Position numbers and translations under genes: made by a program. Below are positions 18,602 through 26,896 of a stretch of DNA of 64,000 bases, piece by piece. The notes beneath the pieces are model-generated. The model worked only from the letters and a program-made list of their open reading frames with translations, was not told the DNA's origin and made no database searches. This DNA is from Paenibacillus lutrae (lineage in GTDB: Bacteria > Bacillota > Bacilli > Paenibacillales > NBRC-103111), in assembly GCF_009757775.1 (NCBI RefSeq), contig NZ_RHLK01000003.1, forward strand, positions 660,882 to 724,881, read 5' to 3'. How positions within the stretch are numbered: the stretch's first letter is position 1; the number at the start of each line of letters is the position of its first letter.

Positions 18602-18892
18602 ATGCATTTGGATGAAGATTTAATAAAATTAATCGTACCTATACTTATTTCTCTGATCCTTACGATTATTATTAGTGTGAGAAGTATTAGACACGGCAGC
18701 TTGAAACCGACCTTATTATACACGGCTCTTATAAATGGTGTAATTCTGCTTATAGGCTTCTTATGGCTCTGGATGAGTACTCCTGACGGGCTTGCTCAGC
18801 TTGCCCAGGCGGGTATCTACGGGATTGCATTTGTCTTCATTCTGGTAATAAATATTGCGATTGTATTAATCGGCAAAAAAAAATCATTCTGA
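18602..18892 (+). CDS. Small membrane protein, third gene of the secreted-protein operon
   Basis: About 94-96 residues with three membrane segments (roughly 8-27, 39-58 and 72-90) and a Lys-rich C-terminus. AAGGAG is only 3 bp from the ATG at 18602 but 9 bp from a TTG at 18608, so translation may begin at the TTG. It lies 35 bp downstream of the candidate hydrolase and ends before a terminator, which suggests the last place in a three-gene operon. No family recognised. Confidence 0.65.
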   Translation: MHLDEDLIKLIVPILISLILTIIISVRSIRHGSLKPTLLYTALINGVILLIGFLWLWMSTPDGLAQLAQAGIYGIAFVFILVINIAIVLIGKKKSF

Positions 18893-18901
18893 GTTCCCAA
18901 C

Positions 18902-18948
18902 ACAAACAGCTTTAGTCCGGTGTCAGACCGAGCTAAGGCTGTTTTGTT
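18902..18948 (+). terminator. Rho-independent terminator
   Basis: Stem AAACAGCTTTAG pairing with CTAAGGCTGTTT, followed by TTGTTG, just after the small membrane protein gene. Confidence 0.72.
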
Positions 18949-19057
18949 GTCCTGAAGAATAAGAGGGGTTGCCGCGTACTGAAATTTCATCATATTCAAG
19001 ACTGGCGCCGCATAAACTGGTAGCGGTTATTTCTCAACACAAACGAAGGGGATGCTC

Positions 19058-19222
19058 ATGCAAAAATGGTGGTGGAAAACCCGGTACACTGTTCGGGGCG
19101 TGCTTTTCCCGTTGATCTGCATACAATTTGTGCGCACGCTGATCCTTCCGACGGGTCTGGACGTGTTTCTGTTGTTTGTCTTATTTCTTGCCTACCTCGG
19201 TTTTCTGTTAGACATGTATTAA
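19058..19222 (+). CDS. 54-residue membrane protein
   Basis: A short frame, ATG at 19058 to TAA at 19220-19222, encoding MQKWWWKTRYTVRGVLF and continuing with one or two hydrophobic segments (LICIQFVRTLILP, then DVFLLFVLFLAYLGFLLD). GAAGGGG is well placed 7 bp upstream. The Trp-rich, positively charged N-terminus and full-length hydrophobicity fit a genuine small membrane protein. It stands alone between terminators. Function unknown. Confidence 0.7.
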   Translation: MQKWWWKTRYTVRGVLFPLICIQFVRTLILPTGLDVFLLFVLFLAYLGFLLDMY

Positions 19223-19297
19223 GACGTCCAAGGGCGCTTATTAATGAAGGAACCGTTCAGCCGCTTCTCAAAACCGGGTCAATGACTATCCTTGACA

Positions 19298-19338
19298 GCG
19301 TAAAAGGGGTGCCTCTGCTGACCGGCACCCCTTTACGC
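19298..19338. terminator. Stable hairpin after the small membrane gene
   Basis: Near-perfect stem GCGTAAAAGGGGTGCC / GGCACCCCTTTACGC with a 10-base loop. T-runs are weak on both sides, so termination is likely but not certain. Confidence 0.5.
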
Positions 19339-19582
19339 TTGTCCTATAACGCATGACGGCGAATTTTCCTTATGCTGCTTCTATAAGAACTCCCAGAAAC
19401 CCGCTGCCGTTTTCGATGCAGCGCTCTTTGCGATTGATTTTGCGCCTGCGCCGCGTATGATTCCACTGCCGTGTTAAGGTAATACGCAATCCGTTTGCAG
19501 ACCTTCAAGCATACTAAGATGAAAGTCATCCGTGAACAACAACCGCGTCTGCGGCCTTCTCCATGCTTAGCATGGAAAGCCT

Positions 19583-19791
19583 TCATGTTTGAATAATTGT
19601 CTCCAGCCTTTGTTCCCGGACAAGAAGAGGTTCTTGCTGCCGCGAAAGAATCGATAATCGTCCGGGATACGCTTCCAGCCGCTTTGTGATTTCCTTTAAA
19701 CGAAAGCCGAGTTCTCTATAAAAAAGAATTGCTGCAAACGTTCCAGCTCCTGCATCCCATATAACCGGCAGCCTGCCTCACTGATTTCACC
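19583..19791 (-). pseudogene. Decayed MerR-family regulator fragment
   Basis: Read leftward, one frame gives GEISEAGCRLYGMQELERLQ, the end of a MerR DNA-binding domain. After a run of Ts at about 19722-19727 the next frame continues YRELGFRLKEITKRLEA and ends at a TGA at 19583-19585. The two pieces join with a one-base insertion into the T-run, so this is a frameshifted remnant of a TipA-like MerR regulator. The upstream recognition helix is already unreadable. The stretch from 19339 to 19582 shows no intact gene. Confidence 0.72.
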
Positions 19792-19971
19792 CAGGCATAC
19801 CGGAAGATGCAGTGACTCCAAAACAAAGCGAGAGAAACAAGAGGCACGAATGAAGTACGGCAAGATTTAAGATGGAGCGTTCGTAAATTTGAGGTAAGTC
19901 CTGACCACACCTGTATATCCTTGGCCGAATTCTCTCGCTTCCTAAATTTTGCAGCTTCTTCAGTTACCTGC

Positions 19972-20008
19972 AAAAAAACTTCCCCGCGTTGTATACCGGG
20001 GAAGTTTT
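19972..20008 (-). terminator. Rho-independent terminator of the SLH gene
   Basis: On the minus strand AACTTCCCCG pairs with CGGGGAAGTT (loop of about 10) and is followed by six Ts. It lies 16 bp beyond the stop of the SLH-domain gene. Confidence 0.92.
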
Positions 20009-20023
20009 CTTTCCTAGCTTGTT

Positions 20024-21523
20024 TTACTCTGCCGTGAGAGAGATTGGACTGGCAGCAGCCCAGCCTCCTACAGGGGTGACCTCATAGTCAACACCGGAAG
20101 CAAGCTTGGCATGATTCTGCAGTTCGAACACGCCGACTGCGCCTTGCCGGGTCTGTACTTTGTATTGCGCTGTCAGCATCGTGCCGTCCGAGCCTTTCAA
20201 CTGTACGGAACGATAGGCGAATAGCTCATCCCCCGGATCTTCGGATAGCGTAACGTTAAGCGTGGCCGCATCCAATTGTGATACAGATGCAATAGTCAGC
20301 GGTTGAATCGTTTGAGCCACGAACGTATTGTTCTTAAGTTCGAACCAGTCTCCTGTTACGGAATATTTCACTCCAGGTACCAACTGCGTTCCGGCAGGCA
20401 GACGGAATTTGGGTTCTTGCCTGCCGTCGGTCGACTGAGTGAAACCGACATAATTGACCGTCACCGGCGCACCGCCTTCAGGTGTCAGTGTTGCCTGTCT
20501 TGAAGCAAGCGACGGGATTACTTGCATTTTTTGCCCGTTATACTGATTGTTCTCGTCCAGAATGATTGCGTTCGCACCGCGGCCTCCGGCGTATGCAGAG
20601 ATCAGGTACCCATAATCCACGACCCCTTCTGTGCGCAGCGAATCCACTTCGAAGGTATCGGAAGTTACTTGGCGGATATCACTCAGACGGATTTTCTCCG
20701 TACTGGCCGCTGCCGAAAGAGTCTTTAAGCCTTTATAGTTCGTTGTATACGTTGTACCCGCCGTCATGGTTTGTACAGGAACAATATAGGTAGCAAAAGA
20801 TCCCGTCTTCAGTCGCGGCTGATTAACGAGCTTTAATCCATGATCAAAAGCAAAATTAGCATTGGCTTCAGCCGTCGTCTCGTCTTCAAGGGAAAGAGGT
20901 GCCGAGAACGTCACTTCGAAAGTAATTGCATTCAATGCTTGTATCGATACGATCTCAGCGGTTTCCGAACGGACAGCTTTCTTGGAGAGCACGATCAACT
21001 GAGCCGTTTCTCCACGCGTGATAGTACCCGTACCCAGATTCAAGCCTTCCATCCAGTACTGAACGGATTTGACATCGCGCTTCAGGGCTTTGGCAATCAT
21101 CTGCGCTATATCACTGCTTTCCGCAGGCTTATTCGGCTGAAATTCATCCGCAAGGTCGACGAGGCCGTTAGCCGCGGCCGTCTCCACATAAGAGGAATAC
21201 CATGTGTTCCGCTTCCCTTCCTCTTGCTGAACTGTGCCGCTTGGATCGAGCCCGAGCGCGACCACGATCATTTTGAGCAGCTCCGCATTCGTTACCTTCT
21301 TGTCTAATAGCAATTGGCCGCTACCGTATCCTTGAATCACGCCTTCGCTTATCAACTGCTGCACGGCTTGCTCTGCCTGCTGATTGTCATTCGCCGTCAC
21401 AGCCTTTTGAATGCTGGCTGCAGGGTTTAACGGTGCTGCCTGTACCTGATAGGGAAGCAATGCACCTCCGCCCATTAGTGCTGTTAGAGCCAGCATGGCT
21501 GCTGTCTGATTTAGCTTGTTCAT
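20024..21523 (-). CDS. SLH-domain surface protein
   Basis: A 499-residue exported protein: signal peptide 1-29 (ending VQA), then SLH-type repeats over about residues 45-190 (AVQQLISEGVIQGYGSGQLLLDKKVTNAELLKM and two more diverged units), then three or four beta-rich domains of about 100 residues with the pattern ALNAITFEVTFSAPL and QLDAATLNVTLSEDP, as in Ig-like/Big domains of S-layer proteins. The ATG at 21521-21523 follows AGAGGAAG. It has its own terminator and is separated from the response regulator by 126 bp. Probably a structural cell-surface protein. Confidence 0.88.
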   Translation of the reverse strand: MNKLNQTAAMLALTALMGGGALLPYQVQAAPLNPAASIQKAVTANDNQQAEQAVQQLISEGVIQGYGSGQLLLDKKVTNAELLKMIVVALGLDPSGTVQQEEGKRNTWYSSYVETAAANGLVDLADEFQPNKPAESSDIAQMIAKALKRDVKSVQYWMEGLNLGTGTITRGETAQLIVLSKKAVRSETAEIVSIQALNAITFEVTFSAPLSLEDETTAEANANFAFDHGLKLVNQPRLKTGSFATYIVPVQTMTAGTTYTTNYKGLKTLSAAASTEKIRLSDIRQVTSDTFEVDSLRTEGVVDYGYLISAYAGGRGANAIILDENNQYNGQKMQVIPSLASRQATLTPEGGAPVTVNYVGFTQSTDGRQEPKFRLPAGTQLVPGVKYSVTGDWFELKNNTFVAQTIQPLTIASVSQLDAATLNVTLSEDPGDELFAYRSVQLKGSDGTMLTAQYKVQTRQGAVGVFELQNHAKLASGVDYEVTPVGGWAAASPISLTAE

Positions 21524-21649
21524 TGTCCAGCTTCCTCTCGCTATAAAGTGGTGTTTGTGTGATGCATTCATCATAATCCACCACTCTAAATCCGCTTCAA
21601 AGGAAGTCTAAACTTTTTATAAACAAACAGATAAATATCTTCACAGGAG

Positions 21650-22339
21650 TCAGACCGTGAACCGGTAGCCCGCTCCCCATACGGTCTCAATGAACTGCGG
21701 ATTAGAAGGGTCCGCCTCAATCTTCTCCCGGATCCGGGAGATATGCACGGTCACCGTCGCGATCTCGCCACTTGATTCGAAGCCCCAAATTTTATCGAAC
21801 AGCTCCTCTTTGTTAAACACGCGGTTAGGATGCGCGGCCAAGAACACAAGCACCTCGAATTCTTTGGCAGTGACCGCCACTTCCCTGGCATTCACGAACA
21901 CCCGGCGGGATAGTTTATGAATGGACAGCTCTCTAATTTCGATCGTATCCGGTTCTTGCGATTTGCCGCCGGTAAACCGCTCATACCGGGACAGATGAGC
22001 TTTGGCTCTGGCAACCAGCTCATTGGGACTGAAAGGCTTCGTGACGAAATCGTCCGCACCGAGGCCGAACCCCCGGATTTTATCGATCTCCTCATTCTTG
22101 GCCGAGACAATTAACAGCGGCACATCCAGCTGCTTCCTTATTTGCCTGCATATCTCGAACCCATCCACACCCGGGAGCTGGAGATCGAGAATGATCAGAT
22201 CGTGTTCGGCGCTGCGAGCCCGGGCAAGCCCTTCCAACCCGTCATGGCACAGCTCCACTGTGTAGTCATGAAGCATAAAGTAGTCTCTCTGCAGTTCTGC
22301 GATATAGGGGTCATCCTCTATAATTAAAATCCGCTTCAT
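21650..22339 (-). CDS. OmpR/PhoB-type response regulator
   Basis: A 229-residue regulator with a receiver domain (acidic pocket E8/D9/D10-type residues in IIEDD, phosphoacceptor D52 in ILDLQLPG, K near 104 in TKPFSP) and a C-terminal winged helix (TAKEFEVLVFLA ... VTVHISRIREKIE ... VWGAGYRF). The start MKRILI is used; it lies 7 bp after the kinase stop. A start eight codons upstream would overlap the kinase. Its partner is the histidine kinase immediately upstream. Confidence 0.95.
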   Translation of the reverse strand: MKRILIIEDDPYIAELQRDYFMLHDYTVELCHDGLEGLARARSAEHDLIILDLQLPGVDGFEICRQIRKQLDVPLLIVSAKNEEIDKIRGFGLGADDFVTKPFSPNELVARAKAHLSRYERFTGGKSQEPDTIEIRELSIHKLSRRVFVNAREVAVTAKEFEVLVFLAAHPNRVFNKEELFDKIWGFESSGEIATVTVHISRIREKIEADPSNPQFIETVWGAGYRFTV

Positions 22340-22346
22340 ACGATTA

Positions 22347-23819
22347 TCACCGACGATCCACAAATATTTTCAAAGTAAAATAGACACTCGTGCCTTGCCC
22401 CGGCTCACTAGCCGCCCAGATCGTTCCACCGTGGCCCTCGATAATCTGCCGGGCAATGGAAAGTCCGAGCCCGCTTCCTCCCGCCCCCAGACTGCGGGAA
22501 GGTTCCTCCCGGTAGAAGCGCTCAAAGATATGCGGCAACGACTCGCGCTTAATACCGGGGCCATTGTCCGCAAGCTTGACCCTTATATGCTCACCTCGCT
22601 CTTCTATCCCGATTGTTATTTTCTTAGGGTCCTGGTTCAGATATTTGAAACAATTATCAAATAAATTCATCATCACACGCTTCAGCTTCTCGCGATCCGC
22701 AAGCACGAACCGCTCCTGCCGAGGAGCCTGTTCCCAGCTTACTTCAACAGAATGAGTATCGAATTCAATGGCCAGCTCGCCGACTACGCGATGCAGAAAC
22801 CCGTTCAGCTCCACTTGCTCGAATGAGAAAGGTTCCTTCTTCAAATCAAGCTTCGAATAAAGCAGTAATTCTTCTACCAGTCTCTCCATGTCCGCCGCGC
22901 GCGTATGGATAGCCTCGACATATTTGTCGAGCTTCTCCTGCGTATCCGTTACGCCGTCCCGGATCCCTTCCGCATAGCCTTTTATCGTTGTGATTGGCGT
23001 CCGCAGATCATGAGAAATATTCGAAAGCAGTTGCTTGCGGTTCTCTTCATAATGAAGCTGGAGCTGAATAGAGTCGTACAGCTGCTTCCGCATTTCCTCG
23101 AACGTCATGACCAGCTGGCCCACTTCATCCGTAGATGCAGATCGCAGTTCGAACGTCAAATCTCCATCCTTGATATGCTCCGCCGACTGCCGCAAACCAT
23201 CGAGCGGCTGAACGATCTTGCGAGTCACATACCGGTAGAGCAAGAAACCGGTTAATAACAGGATGGCCGTGAATACAGCAATCAGAATAGGCAGCAGCTT
23301 TCGAACCACCTCGGCAAATGGGCTTCTCTCCCGCAAGACGAAGATACTCCCCTTATCATCCTTGGCTGCCGAGAAATAGAAATCGAATTTGGCGTACGAG
23401 AAAAATCGACTTCCCGCATTTATCGTATTCCGGATGGAATGATTACCTAAATCGTACGGGGGCAGAATCTCCGCAAAATTCACCCCTTCAAAGATGGGGG
23501 CCGCATAAATGAGTTCGTCATGATTGCGAACAACCAGACCGGCTTGAACCATTTTCAGCTTGAAATCGTAATCCTCCAGCAGCAGCCGATCCTTTAATTT
23601 CTGCGGATCGTGTTTGGCCAAATATTTCAGATCGATAAAGATGGTTTCCTCTTCTTCGGAAAGCGGATGAAGCGAATAATGGATCTTGTAGAAGCTGCTA
23701 ATGCTCCGGAAATCGCCGGTTACCGCAACGGATAACAGGTATGCCGCAGACACGAACAAAATAACGGAGACCACCACAACCGATGTAAAAGACAAAAGCA
23801 GCCTGAATCGTATAGACAC
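22347..23819 (-). CDS. Membrane sensor histidine kinase
   Basis: Two membrane segments (about 8-35 and 175-195) enclose an extracytoplasmic sensing region. A HAMP domain follows, then HisKA with the phosphoacceptor H270 in SHDLRTP and an HATPase_c domain with N-box NLFDNCFKY, G1 DNGPGI and G2 GSGLGLSIA. GAGAGG lies 9 bp before a GTG at 23817-23819, giving MSIRFRLLL, which is preferred over a TTG nine codons upstream. It forms a pair with the response regulator. The stimulus is unknown; the upstream genes encode an amidohydrolase and an ankyrin lipoprotein. Confidence 0.94.
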   Translation of the reverse strand: MSIRFRLLLSFTSVVVVSVILFVSAAYLLSVAVTGDFRSISSFYKIHYSLHPLSEEEETIFIDLKYLAKHDPQKLKDRLLLEDYDFKLKMVQAGLVVRNHDELIYAAPIFEGVNFAEILPPYDLGNHSIRNTINAGSRFFSYAKFDFYFSAAKDDKGSIFVLRERSPFAEVVRKLLPILIAVFTAILLLTGFLLYRYVTRKIVQPLDGLRQSAEHIKDGDLTFELRSASTDEVGQLVMTFEEMRKQLYDSIQLQLHYEENRKQLLSNISHDLRTPITTIKGYAEGIRDGVTDTQEKLDKYVEAIHTRAADMERLVEELLLYSKLDLKKEPFSFEQVELNGFLHRVVGELAIEFDTHSVEVSWEQAPRQERFVLADREKLKRVMMNLFDNCFKYLNQDPKKITIGIEERGEHIRVKLADNGPGIKRESLPHIFERFYREEPSRSLGAGGSGLGLSIARQIIEGHGGTIWAASEPGQGTSVYFTLKIFVDRR

Positions 23820-23847
23820 ATCTCGCACGCCTCTCAAAATGCTCAAA

Positions 23848-25071
23848 TTAAACCGAACCGCTCACGAGCCGGCCCCGGTGCCATACCGCTTGACGCTCCG
23901 CCCTTCGCGCTACCGCTTCCGCGGAGCAGCTCGCATGGACCAGTACAAAACTTGCCGCATCGCCGGCCTTAGGCCATACCTGCTCACCTTCATGATTCAG
24001 CGGCGTTATCCCGCCTGTAATCAATCCAAGAGAATGGGATAAGGCCCCTTCATCCTGATACCCGTACAATTCTGCGTACCGCCCCGCTTTCTCCAGTTGA
24101 TCTCCGTTTCCAAAAGGTGACCAGTGATCCGTAAGGCTGTCTGTTGCCAATTTGACGGTAACACCTTGCTCGACCAGCATAGGAAGAGGCATCGCCGCTC
24201 TTCCGATCGGGACCGTTGAAGCGACGGACATGCCAAGCGACGCCAGCCGCCCGGCCATTTCTAGCGCTTCTTGAGGCTCAGCGCCCGCAAACCAGAATGC
24301 GTGGCTGATTGTGACTTGCCCCTGCAGTCCGGCTTCCTCGGTCAGATCAGCAAGACGCATCAGCGTATGTTTGCCAGCATCTGCGCTATCGTGCAGGTGA
24401 ATATCAATACCGGCTTGATGCTCGACCGCTAATTCAACCAGGGTCTGCAGTGATTTCTCGATATCCCCGTCCACCGTATGCGGATCGACTCCGCCTACAT
24501 GAGTCGCCCCCTCTGACAAGGACTGTCTGACCAGCCGGACAGAATCCGACCTGAGCAGTCCGTGCTGCGGAAAAGCTACAATTTCCGAAGAAATTTTGCC
24601 GGAGAATGTATCCAAAGCCTGCAAAGTCGCCTCTAACCTGCGCAGACCGCTGACCGGTTCGATATTGCAGTGGCTGCGTACATGCGTGGAACCCAATCGC
24701 TGAATAAGCGCCAGAATACCTTCCGCTTGTTGTCTCGTGAGTGGCAGCAGCTTAGGCAATAATACTTTCTCTTCTTCAATCCGCTCGAAGATGCTCCGCG
24801 CTTGCTTGACCGCTTTCCACGGGCCGCCGTAATACGTTTTATCCAAATGAATATGAGCCTCTTCAAAAGAAGGGAGCAGCAGCAGCTCTTTTCCGTTATA
24901 CTTCGGAAGATCACTCGGAGGAAGCGGCTGTGACCGGATCACTTCAGCGATTACACCGCCCTCAATCCGAATGTGACAAATCTCCGTGTCCGTCCCGACT
25001 ATTTGCCCGTCCTCCATGTTGTAGCCCTGTTCTATTCTTACATTCGTTAACCAATAGCAAGCATTCAGCAT
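23848..25071 (-). CDS. Amidohydrolase, cytosine deaminase-like
   Basis: A 407-residue metal-dependent amidohydrolase of the CodA/cytosine deaminase branch. Seen motifs: EEAHIHLDK (metal-binding HxH with a Lys), RSHCNIEP, DIHLHDSADAG, ISHAFWF and ATDSLTDHWSPFGNGD (metal Asp). Substrate is probably a cyclic amide or imine but cannot be assigned. ATG at 25069-25071 with AGAAGG upstream; the open frame begins earlier within the ankyrin gene. It lies between the ankyrin lipoprotein gene (38 bp) and the sensor kinase (28 bp) in one direction. Confidence 0.87.
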   Translation of the reverse strand: MLNACYWLTNVRIEQGYNMEDGQIVGTDTEICHIRIEGGVIAEVIRSQPLPPSDLPKYNGKELLLLPSFEEAHIHLDKTYYGGPWKAVKQARSIFERIEEEKVLLPKLLPLTRQQAEGILALIQRLGSTHVRSHCNIEPVSGLRRLEATLQALDTFSGKISSEIVAFPQHGLLRSDSVRLVRQSLSEGATHVGGVDPHTVDGDIEKSLQTLVELAVEHQAGIDIHLHDSADAGKHTLMRLADLTEEAGLQGQVTISHAFWFAGAEPQEALEMAGRLASLGMSVASTVPIGRAAMPLPMLVEQGVTVKLATDSLTDHWSPFGNGDQLEKAGRYAELYGYQDEGALSHSLGLITGGITPLNHEGEQVWPKAGDAASFVLVHASCSAEAVARRAERQAVWHRGRLVSGSV

Positions 25072-25108
25072 ACCATCCCGTCCTTCTCTATTATTAAAAA
25101 GGCCTTGA

Positions 25109-25786
25109 TTAAGCCCCGGCATCTTCCAGTAAACGCTCGATCGCTGTAAAATGATGCGCTTTTGCATGTTCCAGCGGGGTAACCCCGTTCTTATCCGGGA
25201 TTGTCACATCCGCCCCGTGCTCAATTAGCAGCCGGATGACCTGCTGCTGTTGTTCTCCGCCGTTACTCAAGACAATCGCTTCCATTAATGCCGTCCATCC
25301 CAGATTGTTAACATGATTGACGTCAACCTCCGACCCTGTGAGCAGCTCCCGGACAACGTCCACATAGCCGTGTTCCGAGGCGGGAATAAGCGCTGTTCCC
25401 CCATAACGGTTCGTGATCGTCGGATCTGCTCCGGCCTCGTTCAAAATCTTCACGATTTCGAGCAAGCCTTCCGCGCCGGCGTATAAGAAAGGATTATCCA
25501 GTTTGTGATCCTGCAGATTGATATCGGCACCCGCTTCAATCAATGCCCGGACCGTATCTGCCTGGTTGCCGTGTGTGGCGGCAAGAATCGCTGTCCGTCC
25601 CTGCTCATCTCGTGCATTGATATCTGCCCCTTCCCGGATTAATTGCAATACCCGGCTGGTATCTCCGTTTTCTGCGGCTTGAATAATGGACACATTCATT
25701 GTCTGCACATCCTCTTCGGCTAAGTTTGCAGGCTGCTGACAACCGGCCAGCAGCCAGATAACCATGGAAATGATGATCATTCGCAT
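25109..25786 (-). CDS. Ankyrin-repeat lipoprotein
   Basis: A 225-residue protein with a lipoprotein signal (LLAGC, Cys15) and about five ankyrin repeats from residue 30 on (for example NGDTSRVLQLIREGADINARDEQGRTAIL). It would be tethered to the outer face of the membrane and used for protein binding. GAGGGCG precedes the ATG. It heads a leftward operon with the amidohydrolase and two-component system, and is divergent from a LysR gene 119 bp away. Confidence 0.9.
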   Translation of the reverse strand: MRMIIISMVIWLLAGCQQPANLAEEDVQTMNVSIIQAAENGDTSRVLQLIREGADINARDEQGRTAILAATHGNQADTVRALIEAGADINLQDHKLDNPFLYAGAEGLLEIVKILNEAGADPTITNRYGGTALIPASEHGYVDVVRELLTGSEVDVNHVNNLGWTALMEAIVLSNGGEQQQQVIRLLIEHGADVTIPDKNGVTPLEHAKAHHFTAIERLLEDAGA

Positions 25787-25905
25787 AGGAGTCGCCCTCT
25801 TTCTTCTGAAGGTACTTGTATGGTACCATAGCCCTTACTATACGAAAAATATTTATAAAGTTTAGTTTCCATACTTTTATCGTTTGGACAGGAGACCTTC
25901 GCCCT

Positions 25906-26790
25906 ATGGATATTCGCCAGCTCCGCTACTTCATAGCGATCGCGGAAGAGAAGCAAATTACCGCGGCAGCCCAAAGACTCCACATGACGCAGCCCCCGCT
26001 CGGACAACAATTAAAGACCCTGGAACAGGAGCTTGGAGTCCAGCTTGTGATCCGAACCGGTAAACTCTTAGAACTGACCGATGCCGGCCAGGCCTTATAC
26101 AGACATGCCATCCACTTGACCAAGCTTCTGGAAGAATCGCAGACCGAGGTCAAAGAAATCGGCATGGGGATACGAGGCAAGCTGACAATCGGAGTCAACA
26201 CCTTGTCATCGGCCCCTTTGCCCCATTTACTGCGTGCTTTTAAAACCCGCTACCCCAAGGTTACTTATAAAATACAGCAGAATGAATCCGACCAGCTTCT
26301 CCGGCTCATGAGAGAGCGCTCCATCGAGCTTGCCATCGTACGGCTCCCGCTGGATCTTAGTGATTTTGAAGTGCTGCGGCTTCAATCCGAGCCCTTCTAC
26401 TTCGTAACAGCTACTACCTTCGTGCCGGAAGCACGCGAATTCAGCTATGCCGATATTCAGCGCTATCCGCTTATTCTGCCCAGTGCAGAAGGACTCGGGC
26501 TCTATCAGAGCATCATCGATCAATTTGCCGGGCGTGGTCTGGCTGCCGACGTCATCGGGGAATGCTCGGATATCGTCACGCTGCTGGAGTGGGTATCTTC
26601 TGGAGACGGGACCACGATTATTCCGGAGTCCATCCTGAAGCTGCATCGCGGATATGAAATTCAATCCTTTGCCATCGCAGACAGCCAGCTGAGATTCGCA
26701 ACCGGATTAATCTGGTTGAAGGATCGCTATTTAACCAAAACCGCGCAGCACTTCATCGAACTTATGAAAGAAATGAAACTCACGGAATAA
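25906..26790 (+). CDS. LysR family transcriptional regulator
   Basis: A 294-residue regulator with an N-terminal winged HTH (MDIRQLRYFIAIAEEKQITAAAQRL start, residues 1-60) and a periplasmic-binding-like effector domain (from about 90, RGKLTIGVNTLSSAPLP). AGGAG lies 10 bp before the ATG at 25906. Divergent placement from the ankyrin-amidohydrolase operon suggests it controls that operon from the shared 119-bp gap. The closest branch looks CbbR/BenM-like, but the effector is unknown. Confidence 0.92.
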   Translation: MDIRQLRYFIAIAEEKQITAAAQRLHMTQPPLGQQLKTLEQELGVQLVIRTGKLLELTDAGQALYRHAIHLTKLLEESQTEVKEIGMGIRGKLTIGVNTLSSAPLPHLLRAFKTRYPKVTYKIQQNESDQLLRLMRERSIELAIVRLPLDLSDFEVLRLQSEPFYFVTATTFVPEAREFSYADIQRYPLILPSAEGLGLYQSIIDQFAGRGLAADVIGECSDIVTLLEWVSSGDGTTIIPESILKLHRGYEIQSFAIADSQLRFATGLIWLKDRYLTKTAQHFIELMKEMKLTE

Positions 26791-26797
26791 GAAAATA

Positions 26798-26833
26798 CAA
26801 AAAGACGATCGGATGTTACTCCGGGTCGTCTTG
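26798..26833. terminator. Terminator between convergent LysR and radical SAM genes
   Basis: Stem AAGACGATCGG / CCGGGTCGTCTT with a GTTACT-type loop; a T-run follows on the minus strand and a shorter one on the plus strand. Confidence 0.78.
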
Positions 26834-26896
26834 TCATGAGTGTGGCTATAGAAGAGCAAAACCTTATCTTGCGTTAATGAGCGGAGCAGGCGAATC

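Noticed and set aside
19344..19586. 80-codon minus frame after the MerR remnant
   Set aside because: No recognisable domain and no good start; probably decayed sequence.
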